From: Fidelibacterota bacterium
GTDB lineage: Bacteria; Fidelibacterota; Marinisomatia; Marinisomatales; TCS55
Assembly (NCBI GenBank): GCA_014239435.1
Contig: JAAZYX010000003.1
Coordinates: forward strand, 124,001 to 188,000
Reading direction: 5' to 3'
Length of the DNA stretch: 64,000 nt
In this document: in pieces, positions 9,461 through 18,430 of the stretch
Numbering within the stretch: the stretch's first letter is position 1
Layout of the letters: each line of letters opens with the position of its first letter
The notes under the pieces: generated by a model
What the model was told of the DNA's origin: nothing
The model's input: only the letters and a program-made list of their open reading frames with translations
The model's database searches: none
Translations under genes and position numbers: made by a program

Positions 9461-10456
9461 ATGACACAAAACCAAGATTTAAAACTGGTGAAACATCTTG
9501 CGGAAAGCAGAGCTCGTTTTCATCAGGAAATAAGCAAACGTATCATCGGGCAGACCGATGTTCTCGATCATATTCTGATTGCATTGCTGTCTCGCGGACA
9601 TACGCTGATTGTCGGTGTACCTGGATTGGCAAAAACACTAATGATTAAAAGTCTTTCTGAATTGCTCGATCTCTCATTCAGCCGTATTCAGTTTACACCG
9701 GATCTGATGCCGAGCGACATCACCGGAACGGAAGTCATTGAAGAAAATCAGAAAACAGGAAAACGTGAATTCAGATTTTTCAAAGGACCGATTTTCGGCA
9801 ATATGGTTCTAGCAGATGAAATCAATCGAACGCCGCCGAAAACACAGGCTGCGCTGCTTGAGGCTATGCAGGAACACAATGTCACCGCTTCGGGAAAAAC
9901 GTATTCTTTGGATGAACCCTTTTTTGTTCTTGCGACGCAAAACCCGATTGAGCAGGAAGGAACCTATCCGCTTCCGGAAGCACAATTGGACAGATTCATG
10001 TTTACTATCAACATTGAATACCCGTCCCGGAAAGAGGAAGTGTCTATTGTTCAAATGACCACAAGTTCTCACGAAAAACCGCTGTCCCAGATTATTTCAA
10101 AAAAGGATATGCTAGCTTTTCAGGACCTTGTACTGCGGGTTCCTGTGGCGGATAATGTCGTTGAATTCGCAGTAGATCTCGCATCGGCGACAAGACCTCA
10201 GGCTTCACAGGCACCGACGTTTATTCAAGAATGGATTGAATGGGGCGCCGGACCAAGAGCTTCCCAATATCTAATTCTCGGGGCAAAAGCTAAAGCTGTT
10301 TTGGAGGGACGCCCGACGCCCAGCATTAAGGATGTGGAAGCGCTGGCACTGCCTGTTTTACGGCATCGTGTCATTCCAAATTTTAACGCAGAGGCAGAAG
10401 GAATGACGGTAGATTCCGTTTTAACCAAACTCGTAAACGCCGGGAATAAAGCGTGA
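9461..10456 (+). CDS. MoxR-family AAA+ ATPase
   Basis: Cytoplasmic AAA+ chaperone-like ATPase thought to remodel or activate partner proteins in the membrane or periplasm, usually with DUF58/VWA proteins. The 331-residue product has Walker A GVPGLAKT, a Walker B-like LADEINRTPPKTQAALLEAM, sensor 1 region ATQNPIEQEGTYPLPEAQLD with the arginine-finger segment following, and a C-terminal lid domain. An AGGA ribosome site sits 8 bases before the ATG. The stop codon overlaps the start of the DUF58 gene by 4 bases (GTGA), implying coupled translation. Only the moxR-DUF58 pair is present; no BatA/BatB VWA genes follow. Confidence 0.93.
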   Translation: MTQNQDLKLVKHLAESRARFHQEISKRIIGQTDVLDHILIALLSRGHTLIVGVPGLAKTLMIKSLSELLDLSFSRIQFTPDLMPSDITGTEVIEENQKTGKREFRFFKGPIFGNMVLADEINRTPPKTQAALLEAMQEHNVTASGKTYSLDEPFFVLATQNPIEQEGTYPLPEAQLDRFMFTINIEYPSRKEEVSIVQMTTSSHEKPLSQIISKKDMLAFQDLVLRVPVADNVVEFAVDLASATRPQASQAPTFIQEWIEWGAGPRASQYLILGAKAKAVLEGRPTPSIKDVEALALPVLRHRVIPNFNAEAEGMTVDSVLTKLVNAGNKA

Positions 10457-11352
10457 GTCCCATTGACAAACGAAAATTCCTGCAGCCTGAAATGGTTGCC
10501 CGGCTGAATTCAATGGGATTGCGGGCGCGATTGGTTGTGGAAGGTTATCTCATCGGCCAGCATAAAAGCCCCTATCACGGCTTCAGCGTGGAATTTGCAG
10601 ATCATCGGGCGTATAACCCCGGAGATGATATTCGCCACGTTGACTGGAAACTCTACGGTAAAACGGATCGCTATTATATCAAACGCTTTGAAGAAGAAAC
10701 GAATCTTCGATCTTTTATTCTCATGGATACCAGCAAATCGATGTCATTTTCGAGCAATTCCATTTCCAAATTGGATTACAGCGGATTTCTTGCGGCAGCA
10801 TTATCGTATCTTATGGTTCGCCAAAGAGATGGTGTCGGACTTGTATTATTTGATGAAGCAATTCAATCGCTGATTCCTCCCAAGTCCACCCAATCACAAT
10901 TGAATGTTATTTTGGGAAAACTGGAACATGCCAAACCGGGAAAGCAGACTCAATTAGGGATGGTCCTACATGAAATGGCAGATCGCATATCCAAAAGAGG
11001 ATTGGTAATTGTTATTTCGGACTTATTCGACAATTTTGATTCGGTCATATCCGGGTTGAAGCATTTTCGGCACAATAAACAGGAAGTAATTGTTTTTCAT
11101 ATTCTCGATCGGCAGGAAGAAGAATTTCAGTTTCAAACCCGTTCGAAATTCCGGGATTTAGAAACAGGTGAAACGATTACTACCGAGCCGTGGCAGATTC
11201 GGTCAGCGTATAAGGAATTAATAAAGGACGTTCAGCATAAATACAGGAAAGAATGCCGTAACCGAAAAATAGATTATGTCCCACTTTTTACGGATCAAAG
11301 CCTCGATTTAGCTCTGAATGAATATTTAAGTAAACGGCAAAAGTTAGGTTAA
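10453..11352 (+). CDS. DUF58 domain protein, MoxR partner
   Basis: Partner protein of the MoxR ATPase, function not established for the family. The 299-residue product starts with GTG inside the moxR stop codon. The DUF58 core is visible as the segment DHRAYNPGDDIRHVDWKLYG followed by DRYYIKRFEEETN. It runs into a VWA-like fold with a MIDAS-type motif (MDTSKSMSF, where D-x-S-x-S coordinates metal). No transmembrane segment is visible, unlike many longer DUF58 proteins, so it is probably cytoplasmic. Its 3' end overlaps the convergent TPR lipoprotein gene by 4 bases. Confidence 0.9.
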   Translation: MSPIDKRKFLQPEMVARLNSMGLRARLVVEGYLIGQHKSPYHGFSVEFADHRAYNPGDDIRHVDWKLYGKTDRYYIKRFEEETNLRSFILMDTSKSMSFSSNSISKLDYSGFLAAALSYLMVRQRDGVGLVLFDEAIQSLIPPKSTQSQLNVILGKLEHAKPGKQTQLGMVLHEMADRISKRGLVIVISDLFDNFDSVISGLKHFRHNKQEVIVFHILDRQEEEFQFQTRSKFRDLETGETITTEPWQIRSAYKELIKDVQHKYRKECRNRKIDYVPLFTDQSLDLALNEYLSKRQKLG

Positions 11353-12428
11353 TCACCTAGACTCTTCGATTTTTTTAGATATCGCTTTGCTTCATCTGGT
11401 TTTTGCTGTTTCATTAAAACACGGACCATTCCCAAATAATAGTCTTTTACATCCGGATCCTCGGCAATGAGGTTCCGATAAAATTTTTCAGCTTTCCTCC
11501 ATTTTTCAGCACGCTCAAACGTTTGCGCCATTCTGAGGAGCGCTTCGGTATCATCCGGATTTAGGTCATTTGCCCATAAAAAATTATCTTCAGCAGTGTC
11601 AAATTGGCCCAACTGCATATTCAGGATTCCAAGATTGTAATAGAGGTCCGCTTTAATCGAATTATCTTCTTCATTGCTGATGGCGTCCTCAAACGTTTTA
11701 ATAGATTCTTCTGTTTTTCCAAGATCGTAATACACGGTAGCCAATTGGCGGGTGATTTGTGCATTTCCGGGATCAAGCTCAGCCGCCTTACTTAGAAATA
11801 TAACGGCTTTTTCTTTTTCTCCCAACCGAAGGTAAATCTGACCGCTTGTGTGGTTAATGCCGAGTTCATCGGGACCGAGCTCATATCCCATTTCCAGTGA
11901 AGAAATTGCCTGAACTGTATCCCCAATTTCAAAAAATACAGTAGAAAGAACGGGATACGTTTGGGATTCTGCCGGGTGAATATTTTTTGATGCTAAAAAC
12001 AAAGGTAATACATCCATCATCGCAGTTTTTCTTTCGTCACCGGTAAGATGAATAATTTTATTATACTCAATAATGGCATTGTTAAATGCAGTCGTCCAGT
12101 TAAAATATCTGTTATTATTAATATACTGTTCTACCGTTAGTCCATCGGCCATTTTTTCCTGCGGATTGATGGCCAGCGCTTTTTCAAACATTTCATTCAT
12201 CATTTCCCAATCCTGACGGTTCCCGTAAATCTCATTTCCCATAAGAGCGGGTGCTTCCGCATTTTCAGGAGCAGCCTCCATAGTTTTCAGCAAAAACTCT
12301 TCGGCCTTTTCATAATTTTTCTCATTCAAATATACCCGGGCCGATGTCAGCTCTGCCGGCGGACATCCTAAAAATATCACTGCGGATGAAAGAAGGGTTG
12401 CTAAAATTAATTTTTGATTATTAACCAT
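11349..12428 (-). CDS. TPR-repeat lipoprotein
   Basis: Predicted envelope lipoprotein that probably scaffolds protein-protein contacts. ATG 12428 was chosen over an upstream in-frame start at 12491 because it follows a good GAGG ribosome site and opens a lipoprotein signal peptide (about 20 residues ending in VIFLGC, with the cysteine as the lipidation site). The remaining residues form about seven tetratricopeptide repeats, for example NYEKAEEFLLKTMEAAPEN, EKAVIFLSKAAELDPGNAQI and FDTAEDNFLWANDLNPDDTE. No enzymatic domain is present. It follows the PfkB kinase gene on the same strand after 56 bases and may share its transcript. The molecular partner is unknown. Confidence 0.85.
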   Translation of the reverse strand: MVNNQKLILATLLSSAVIFLGCPPAELTSARVYLNEKNYEKAEEFLLKTMEAAPENAEAPALMGNEIYGNRQDWEMMNEMFEKALAINPQEKMADGLTVEQYINNNRYFNWTTAFNNAIIEYNKIIHLTGDERKTAMMDVLPLFLASKNIHPAESQTYPVLSTVFFEIGDTVQAISSLEMGYELGPDELGINHTSGQIYLRLGEKEKAVIFLSKAAELDPGNAQITRQLATVYYDLGKTEESIKTFEDAISNEEDNSIKADLYYNLGILNMQLGQFDTAEDNFLWANDLNPDDTEALLRMAQTFERAEKWRKAEKFYRNLIAEDPDVKDYYLGMVRVLMKQQKPDEAKRYLKKSKSLGD

Positions 12429-12484
12429 AATTTCCTCTTTTATTAACCTAAAATAGTATCCGAATGTAGGTGGATTCCATTCCT

Positions 12485-13378
12485 TCAACAAGTGCTTACG
12501 CCTGACAACACTTCCGCTTTTCTCCGGGATATTTCTACTTCATCCGTATGCATCGTTTTTTCAATTCCAAATCCCTCAACACACACAGATGCCCACGCAG
12601 TGCCTTCCGCAACCGCATCTAATAAGGAATCTCTTAATACAAGTGATGCGGCCATTCCCCCTCCAAACGTATCGCCTGCGCCCGTTGGATCTACTACGGA
12701 AACATTTGAAACAGCCGGAATGCTTGTGCAATCGTCGGCGGAAATAATAACCGAGCCGCTGCTTCCCTTTTTAATAATAATTGTATCCGGGCCCATTTGA
12801 AGCAATTGGTTTGCAGCATCCTCCAAAATCGGGTGCGAAGTTAATTGTTGGGATTCTTCTTCATTGATGAGAAAAATATTCGTTCGCTTTAATACCTTCA
12901 ATAAATCATCATTTGCGGTATCTATCCAAAGATTCATGGAATCGGTAATTACAATTTGGTGATTGGTACATTGATCCAGCACGGAAAGTTGAAGTTTTGG
13001 GTGAATATTCGCGAGAAATACTACGTTGGCATTTCGTGCTGAATCGGACAAAACAGGATTATAATTTTCAAATACACCTAATGCTGTAAAAAGAGTATCT
13101 CTTTGGTCCCAGTTTTCGTGATACCTCCCGCCCCATTTGAAGGTTTGTCCCGAAATTTGCTGAACGTTTTCCATTGTTTCAGAATACGTTTTATAAATTT
13201 CAAATCCCTTTTCCGGAAAGTCAGAGCCGATGATTCCGACTGGGAAAACAGAAACTCGCTTCCCACTTGGTATCAGCGCATGGGTTACAGAACCCCCCAG
13301 AATATTTACTCTATTATCCAATGGAGTTTCTATATCATCAATCGCAATGGAGCCCGCTATGAGAAGTGAATTTTCCAT
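12485..13378 (-). CDS. PfkB-family carbohydrate kinase
   Basis: ATP-dependent kinase of the ribokinase/PfkB superfamily acting on a sugar or nucleoside in the cytoplasm. The 297-residue product opens with MENSLLIAGSIAIDDIETP, a start typical of a subgroup of uncharacterised bacterial PfkB kinases. The segment ISGQTFKWGGRYHE also matches that subgroup. The C-terminal signature DPTGAGDTFGGGMAASL contains the catalytic aspartate and anion hole. In-frame upstream starts at 13393 and 13435 exist; none has a strong ribosome site, and 13378 fits family length best. The substrate is unknown. The GGS motif after residue 30 is less conserved than usual (LGGSVTHALIPSGKRV), but the frame is intact. Confidence 0.87.
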   Translation of the reverse strand: MENSLLIAGSIAIDDIETPLDNRVNILGGSVTHALIPSGKRVSVFPVGIIGSDFPEKGFEIYKTYSETMENVQQISGQTFKWGGRYHENWDQRDTLFTALGVFENYNPVLSDSARNANVVFLANIHPKLQLSVLDQCTNHQIVITDSMNLWIDTANDDLLKVLKRTNIFLINEEESQQLTSHPILEDAANQLLQMGPDTIIIKKGSSGSVIISADDCTSIPAVSNVSVVDPTGAGDTFGGGMAASLVLRDSLLDAVAEGTAWASVCVEGFGIEKTMHTDEVEISRRKAEVLSGVSTC

Positions 13379-13497
13379 CTTTACAATTACCATTTTACCA
13401 GCATTTCTTCCATCCCGCAAGTAAGAATACAACAATTGAAATTCTCGTTAGTGAAAGTGTTTGAATCTCCATTTCATTTGCGGTATATTATATTTGT

Positions 13498-14271
13498 ATG
13501 AGTGCAAAAACCTTCGCAATCCTCACCGATATCCACTCGAATCTAGAGTCATTTGAGACGGCATTATCCGTCATTGAAGATCACGGAAGGGTGGATCAAA
13601 TTGTATTTATAGGGGATTATTTCTCCTTGGGGCCCGCTCCAAATGAGACTCTTGATACACTTCTAAAATTAGATGGCAGTATTCTTGTCAGGGGAAATCA
13701 TGAGCGATATATATGGGATAGATTATGGGAACAGGATAATCCAACGTTAGAGGGGATGGATCCTGACGATCAAGTAACCAAAGAAATCGTTGCCAATGAA
13801 AAATGGACCGCAGACCAAATTGGTGAACGCGGGTTAGATTTAATTAAAACTATGGACGTTTCTTATCGAGAAATTGTTGGAACTACATTGATTGAATTCA
13901 CCCATGCTTGGTTTGAACGAGACGAAGAGCCGCCAACAATGGAAGAAGCGAAAGAATGGCGCGATAAAGCATTGAGAGAAAATCCCGAGTTGGATCGATT
14001 TGTATTTATCCATGGCCATGCTCATATCCCCCGAGAAGAGAATGACGGAAATTTGACCATTTTATGCCAAGGCGCCACCGGTCTTCCTTTTGATAAAGAT
14101 GATCGAGGATCTGTTGCCTTTTTAACCGTGAATGACGGCGTACATTGGGATGTTAGACGTTTCAATTATAATATAGAAGTAACCATTAGTTTGCTTGAGG
14201 AACGGCAGCCGCCTTTTTACGCCAATCTTCAGAATACCATTCGATTCGCTGAAATCCGAAACGACATTTAA
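13498..14271 (+). CDS. calcineurin-like metallophosphoesterase
   Basis: Di-metal phosphoesterase of the YfcE/MJ0936-like class, cytoplasmic. The 257-residue product shows all blocks of the fold: LTDIHSNLESFE (D-x-H), FIGDYFSLGPAPNE (GD), VRGNHERYIW (GNHE), and FIHGHAHIPREE (GHxH). An insertion between the GNHE and GHxH blocks (about residues 75-165), rich in acidic residues, makes it longer than minimal family members. No upstream Shine-Dalgarno site is clear; a TATATT sequence lies about 15 bases before the ATG. It is divergent from the PfkB kinase. The substrate (phosphodiester, diadenosine polyphosphate or protein phosphate) cannot be told. Confidence 0.88.
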   Translation: MSAKTFAILTDIHSNLESFETALSVIEDHGRVDQIVFIGDYFSLGPAPNETLDTLLKLDGSILVRGNHERYIWDRLWEQDNPTLEGMDPDDQVTKEIVANEKWTADQIGERGLDLIKTMDVSYREIVGTTLIEFTHAWFERDEEPPTMEEAKEWRDKALRENPELDRFVFIHGHAHIPREENDGNLTILCQGATGLPFDKDDRGSVAFLTVNDGVHWDVRRFNYNIEVTISLLEERQPPFYANLQNTIRFAEIRNDI

Positions 14272-14314
14272 GTCTGTTCCCCGTCGGCTTCTTTTTTAAT
14301 TTCTGATAATCACC

Positions 14315-15433
14315 ATGCCCTATTTTGATCACTTTGCGACAACGCCTGTCCGGTCTGAGGTGCAGGAAAAAATGCTGGAAATCACCCGAAATGCAATCGG
14401 GAATCCTTCCAGCGTACATGCGTCCGGCCGAGCCGCAAGATCAGCAATTGAAGAAGCTCGATCAGAAATCGCTGATGCCATTGGAGCAAAATCCCATGAA
14501 ATAATTTTTACCGGCGGCGGGACTGAAGCTAATAATATGGTGCTTTGGAATCTGCTTCGTAAAAATAAAAAACACGTTGTTACAACAAAAGTAGAGCACC
14601 CCGCTGTTTTAAAAGTTCTGACAGAACTCGAAGAAATGGGAGTAACCCATTCGGCCGTAGATGTCAATCCTTCGGGAATGGTTAATCCTGAAGATATTTT
14701 ATCTGCTATTCAGGATGATACCGGACTGATATCCGTTATTCTCGGGAATAATGAAGTCGGAACACTCCAGCCGATTAGAGATATTTCATTGATTGCACAA
14801 AACAATGGAATTCCGCTTCATTCAGATGCTGTTCAGGCATTGGGGAAAATTCCAATTGATATAAAAGATCTCGGGGTGGATTTTATGAGTTTTGCATCCC
14901 ACAAATGTTATGGGCCAAAAGGTGTCGGCGCCCTATTTGCTAAAGATGGATCTGACCTTCATCCGCTAATCATTGGCGGGAAACAGGAAAGCAATCTCAG
15001 AGCCGGAACAGAAAATGTTGCGGGTATTGCGGGATTTGGATTGGCCGTTCGTCTTGCAATAAAATCTTTGGTAGAGACCGGACAGCACTTGGCAACTCTG
15101 GGGGATCAGTTTAGGAATGGCGTGGCTGAAATATGCAATGATGCCGTTTTTAATGGTGACCTTCATCAACTCCCAGGAATCGTAAGTGTTTCTTTCCCAG
15201 GTATGAAAAGTGACAAAATGATGATTCATTTAGATAGGGAATCCATGGAAGTTTCAGCGGGATCTGCTTGTGGTTCCGGCGATATTAAACCGTCCTCAGT
15301 TCTGGAAGCAATGGGAGTGGAAGAAGCCCTAAATTTGAGTACACTCCGAATCAGTTTTGGCAAAGATAACACTTCTGGAGAAGTGGCCAATCTTGTTAGG
15401 ACAATTGGTCAAATTTTAAACGGAGCAGCATAA
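14315..15433 (+). CDS. cysteine desulfurase (NifS/IscS-like)
   Basis: PLP enzyme that takes sulfur from cysteine as a persulfide for tRNA thiolation and Fe-S assembly. The 372-residue product starts with the family pattern YFDHFATTPV. The PLP lysine lies in SFASHKCYGPKGVGALF, and the persulfide-forming cysteine is in SAGSACGSGDIKPS. FTGGGTEANNMVLW and DAVQALGKIPID are further family motifs. Its stop codon overlaps the mnmA start by 1 base, so it very likely delivers sulfur to MnmA for 2-thiouridine at the tRNA wobble base. No IscU/SufE scaffold gene is adjacent. Confidence 0.93.
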   Translation: MPYFDHFATTPVRSEVQEKMLEITRNAIGNPSSVHASGRAARSAIEEARSEIADAIGAKSHEIIFTGGGTEANNMVLWNLLRKNKKHVVTTKVEHPAVLKVLTELEEMGVTHSAVDVNPSGMVNPEDILSAIQDDTGLISVILGNNEVGTLQPIRDISLIAQNNGIPLHSDAVQALGKIPIDIKDLGVDFMSFASHKCYGPKGVGALFAKDGSDLHPLIIGGKQESNLRAGTENVAGIAGFGLAVRLAIKSLVETGQHLATLGDQFRNGVAEICNDAVFNGDLHQLPGIVSVSFPGMKSDKMMIHLDRESMEVSAGSACGSGDIKPSSVLEAMGVEEALNLSTLRISFGKDNTSGEVANLVRTIGQILNGAA

Positions 15434-16506
15434 TGTCCGATCGAGTAGTTGTGGGGCTTAGCGGAGGTGTAGACAGTTCAGTTGCCGCCCTCTTACTAAA
15501 AGAACAAGGGTATAATGTTGAATGTCTTTTTATGAAAAACTGGGATGAACCGGATGCAGAATACTGCACTACGGAGCAGGATTACACAGATGCAGTTCGT
15601 GTCTCAACTTCACTTGGCGTTCCACTTCATACCGTCAATTTTGTAAAAGAATACCGCGAAAAAGTATTTTCTTACTTTTTAGAAGAATACAAAGCAGGGC
15701 GAACCCCCAATCCAGATATTCTCTGCAATCGTGAAATAAAGTTTAAAGCATTTTTGGAATATGCTCTGGACTTGGGTGCAGATTTCATCGCTACCGGACA
15801 TTATGCTAAGGCCGCTAAATCAAATGGGACTGTCCAATTATTAAAAGGATCTGATGCAAACAAAGATCAAAGTTACTTTCTCTACGCTCTGAATCAGGGG
15901 CAACTCTCAAAAGCATCCTTCCCTTTGGGAGAAATGACCAAATTGGATGTGAGAAGGCTGGCTGAAAAGCATAATTTGCATACGCACGATAAAAAGGACA
16001 GTACAGGCATTTGTTTTATTGGCGAACAAAAACATTTCATTACTTTCCTAAAAAAATATTTTCCTGATAATCCTGGGGACATTAAAACGCTGGATGGAAA
16101 AGTTTGCGGATCTCACAATGGACTAATATTTTATACAATTGGGCAAAGAAAGGGCCTTGGAATTGGAGGCGCAAATGGGTCTGATGATTTGCCGTGGTAT
16201 GTTTCTGAGAAAAATATGGATACAAATGAACTGATTGTAGCTCAAGGACGCAATCATCCTTCCCTGTATGCGAAGCAATTGACAGCACATCAGATCCACT
16301 GGATTTCCGGTAATGCTCCTGAAATTCCGGCACTAGTCTCAGCTAAGGTTAGATACCGCCAAAATGATGTAAAGTGTACGATTGACTCAATTTCAGACAA
16401 GGCGGCAGCCGTTACGTTTTCCAAGCCGGTTTTCGCAATAACACCCGGACAATCGGTTGTTTTTTATGAGGGTGATGTTTGTCTTGGCGGAGCCGTGATT
16501 GAATAA
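15433..16506 (+). CDS. mnmA: tRNA-specific 2-thiouridylase
   Basis: Installs 2-thiouridine at position 34 of tRNA-Lys, -Glu and -Gln, using ATP to adenylate U34 and sulfur from the desulfurase relay. The 357-residue product has the PP-loop GLSGGVDSSVAALLL, catalytic cysteine in PNPDILCNREIKF, and the second persulfide cysteine in DSTGICFIGEQKHF. The segment FYTIGQRKGLGIGG and the C-terminal beta-barrel RYRQ motif are also present. It is translationally coupled to the cysteine desulfurase gene. A substrate, tRNA-Lys(UUU), is encoded at 22975-23047 in the same window. Confidence 0.96.
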   Translation: MSDRVVVGLSGGVDSSVAALLLKEQGYNVECLFMKNWDEPDAEYCTTEQDYTDAVRVSTSLGVPLHTVNFVKEYREKVFSYFLEEYKAGRTPNPDILCNREIKFKAFLEYALDLGADFIATGHYAKAAKSNGTVQLLKGSDANKDQSYFLYALNQGQLSKASFPLGEMTKLDVRRLAEKHNLHTHDKKDSTGICFIGEQKHFITFLKKYFPDNPGDIKTLDGKVCGSHNGLIFYTIGQRKGLGIGGANGSDDLPWYVSEKNMDTNELIVAQGRNHPSLYAKQLTAHQIHWISGNAPEIPALVSAKVRYRQNDVKCTIDSISDKAAAVTFSKPVFAITPGQSVVFYEGDVCLGGAVIE

Positions 16507-16532
16507 GACATTAATTAAATGAAATATTAGAA

Positions 16533-16877
16533 ATGCATAAAAGCAGATTAGCGACTCTCATCATTGACAGTCAGGTTGATGACATAAAAAAGCGGAAAGA
16601 TTTTTTAGCCAAAGCTCTGAGCTTGGGCATTGGTGATCCCAATTACGAAAATGAAAATTGGGTTCCTTTAGAAATACAGGAACCACAGCCACACATTTGG
16701 CTTCAAAAAGTGAAGCACCAAAGCCGAATTCATATAGATATTGAAACAGACAATATTGATGCAGAAGTGGCTCGTTTGCAGAAACTGGGGGCTTCTATTT
16801 TCGAAAATAAAGATAAATTTGTTGTAATGGAGGCTCCAACGCGACACCGGTTTTTGTGTCGTGAGCCTGCAGCGTGA
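16533..16877 (+). CDS. small VOC/glyoxalase-like protein
   Basis: A 114-residue protein resembling the glyoxalase_6 type of the vicinal-oxygen-chelate superfamily. Visible features are an N-terminal beta strand (SRLATLIIDSQVDD), a central ENWVPLEIQEP segment, HIDIETDNIDAEVARLQKLG and a C-terminal strand with FVVMEAPTRHRFLC. The spacing fits a single beta-alpha-beta-beta-beta module pair. Metal ligands are not convincingly complete (one His in HIDIE and one Glu in MEAP), so catalytic activity is uncertain. It lies 26 bases after mnmA and may be in the same transcript. No specific substrate can be named. Confidence 0.65.
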   Translation: MHKSRLATLIIDSQVDDIKKRKDFLAKALSLGIGDPNYENENWVPLEIQEPQPHIWLQKVKHQSRIHIDIETDNIDAEVARLQKLGASIFENKDKFVVMEAPTRHRFLCREPAA

Positions 16878-16998
16878 GGATTTTACCGAATCGGACCTAG
16901 TAAATCACTGGGATTAACAAATTACTTTCTAAATAAATTTTCATGAACCATTGTAAAATCACTGGAACAATTATCTATGGATCGTTGTATTTTTAACC

Positions 16999-17472
16999 AT
17001 GTTTAATCGAATAAATATTAAGACCTATCTCACCTTGCTGATTTGTTTTTGTATCGTATCTGGACAATACAAGCATGATCTTGCAAAACCGACCATGCCC
17101 GATCTAGGCCTTTCTCCAAATGTAGGTGACAAAAGCTTGCTGGATCCTTCCCGTTTTGCCATGCAACACGGATTTTCAATGTCCCTCATGTCCATGGGTG
17201 GAACATCGTTAAACATGAACACTTATACAAACCAAATGACCTACATGATTTCTGATAAAACATGGCTGCAGACTGACTTCGCATTCGTATTGCCAAACGG
17301 ATCGCCTTCCACCCTTCCAAATCAGCCAATTCAAAATAATTTATTTTACAAAGCATCCCTCGGATATCAACCTTTTGAAAGTATCCAATTCAATCTGAGT
17401 ATTGAACGAATGCCGACATACCAGTACAGACCAAACTACATCCTCAACCCATTCCACAGATCAATCTGGTGA
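16999..17472 (+). CDS. conserved-looking secreted/outer-membrane hypothetical protein
   Basis: A 157-residue protein not recognised by family. It has a signal peptide (about residues 1-22, hydrophobic core YLTLLICFCIVSG). The mature part alternates polar and hydrophobic residues in strand-like segments (GFSMSLMSMGG, TDFAFVLPNG, FYKASLGYQPFE, IQFNLSIERMP), suggesting a small beta-rich outer-membrane or periplasmic protein. Its stop codon overlaps the GTG start of the LytR_C-domain gene (GTGA), so the two are translationally coupled and probably function in the envelope together. The upstream gap (16878-16998) contains a 10-base direct repeat AAATCACTGG but no clear promoter. Confidence 0.6.
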   Translation: MFNRINIKTYLTLLICFCIVSGQYKHDLAKPTMPDLGLSPNVGDKSLLDPSRFAMQHGFSMSLMSMGGTSLNMNTYTNQMTYMISDKTWLQTDFAFVLPNGSPSTLPNQPIQNNLFYKASLGYQPFESIQFNLSIERMPTYQYRPNYILNPFHRSIW

Positions 17473-18035
17473 CACCTAGAGCTCGTCGAAATAAATCCAA
17501 ATTTTTCTCAAGAAAACCTTCAAAAAAGGCTAAAGGAAAATCCAGACAGGGCGCCGTTGTAAATTCTGCCATTGCGGTATTATCCCTGTTTTTAATAGCA
17601 TTCATTTTTTCTTTCTCCCAGAGGACAACGCAAAAAGGCATTTCAATTAAAGTCAATTTTCCTGTTCTTCCAGATCCAAAGACCCCGACTGAAATCTATA
17701 AGGAGCCTATTCAAGATATTGAAGTAGAAGTATTAAACGGGTGCGGGAAATCAGGCTTGGCCGGATCTCTCTCTAACCATCTCCGAATAAATGAAATTGA
17801 CGTCGTGCGATCTGAAAATGCTGAAAATTTTGAATACACAGAAACGTTAGTTATTCTTCGAAATGAACATCTCCCCCATTTACTAAAAGTTATAAAAGCG
17901 CTCGGAATAGATGAATCCGATCCGCGCGTAAAAAAACAACCCGATGAAAGTTCTGATGTTTCCATTACCCTTATCATTGGAAAAGATTTCTCATCTATAA
18001 AACCTTTCCGGAACAGTCCGGATATTGCCTTTTAA
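17469..18035 (+). CDS. membrane-anchored protein with LytR cell-envelope C-terminal domain
   Basis: A 188-residue protein with a basic N terminus (RRNKSKFFSRKPSKKAKGK), one transmembrane helix at about residues 33-55 (SAIAVLSLFLIAFIFSF) and a LytR_C-type domain from about residue 75 (VEVLNGCGKSGLAGSLSNHL, then DVVRSENAENFEYTETLV). LytR_C domains accompany LytR-CpsA-Psr enzymes or stand alone in Gram-negative envelopes; their exact function is unknown. GTG start, overlapping the previous stop codon by 4 bases. It precedes rsfS and argS in a probable operon. The N-terminal basic stretch should face the cytoplasm, with the domain in the periplasm. Confidence 0.78.
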   Translation: MTPRARRNKSKFFSRKPSKKAKGKSRQGAVVNSAIAVLSLFLIAFIFSFSQRTTQKGISIKVNFPVLPDPKTPTEIYKEPIQDIEVEVLNGCGKSGLAGSLSNHLRINEIDVVRSENAENFEYTETLVILRNEHLPHLLKVIKALGIDESDPRVKKQPDESSDVSITLIIGKDFSSIKPFRNSPDIAF

Positions 18036-18037
18036 TT

Positions 18038-18430
18038 TTGCCTTCCGTTTCAGATACTACTCTAAAAGCAGATCAACTCGCTGAGACCATTGCCGCATTA
18101 GCCCTAAGTAAAAAGGCCGCTAATATTCAGCTTATTGATGTCAGAGGTTTAACAAGCATTACTGACTTTTTCCTCATTTGCTCTGCAGATACCGAGGTGC
18201 AGGTGAAATCAATTTCTGACGCAATCCGGCGCGGGACTCCTTCTAAACCGTGGCGAGTGGAAGGATATGAACACTTGCGTTGGATTCTGTTAGATTATAT
18301 TGATGTGGTTGCGCATGTTTTTACCACCAGCGAAAGAGGGTATTATAATTTAGAACGTCTGTGGGCCGATGCACCTAATAAGGAAATCTTGGATGAACCT
18401 GCGAGCACATCTGCAGCACATATTAACTGA
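18038..18430 (+). CDS. rsfS: ribosomal silencing factor RsfS
   Basis: Binds ribosomal protein L14 and blocks joining of subunits when nutrients are low. The 130-residue product shows the family pattern: KKAANIQLIDVRGLTSITDF, FLICSADTEVQVKSISDAI, WRVEGYEHLRWILLDYIDVV, and VFTTSERGYYNLERLWADA. TTG start at 18038, just 3 bases after the preceding stop. No ATG lies upstream of the conserved N-terminal block, which supports TTG. The 3' end overlaps argS by 38 bases in another frame. Confidence 0.93.
   Translation: MPSVSDTTLKADQLAETIAALALSKKAANIQLIDVRGLTSITDFFLICSADTEVQVKSISDAIRRGTPSKPWRVEGYEHLRWILLDYIDVVAHVFTTSERGYYNLERLWADAPNKEILDEPASTSAAHIN

Noticed and set aside
13290-13320. Possible local frameshift in the PfkB kinase near GGSVTHALI
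   Set aside because: The segment is less conserved than usual, but the frame is open on both sides and no compensating frame gives a better match.
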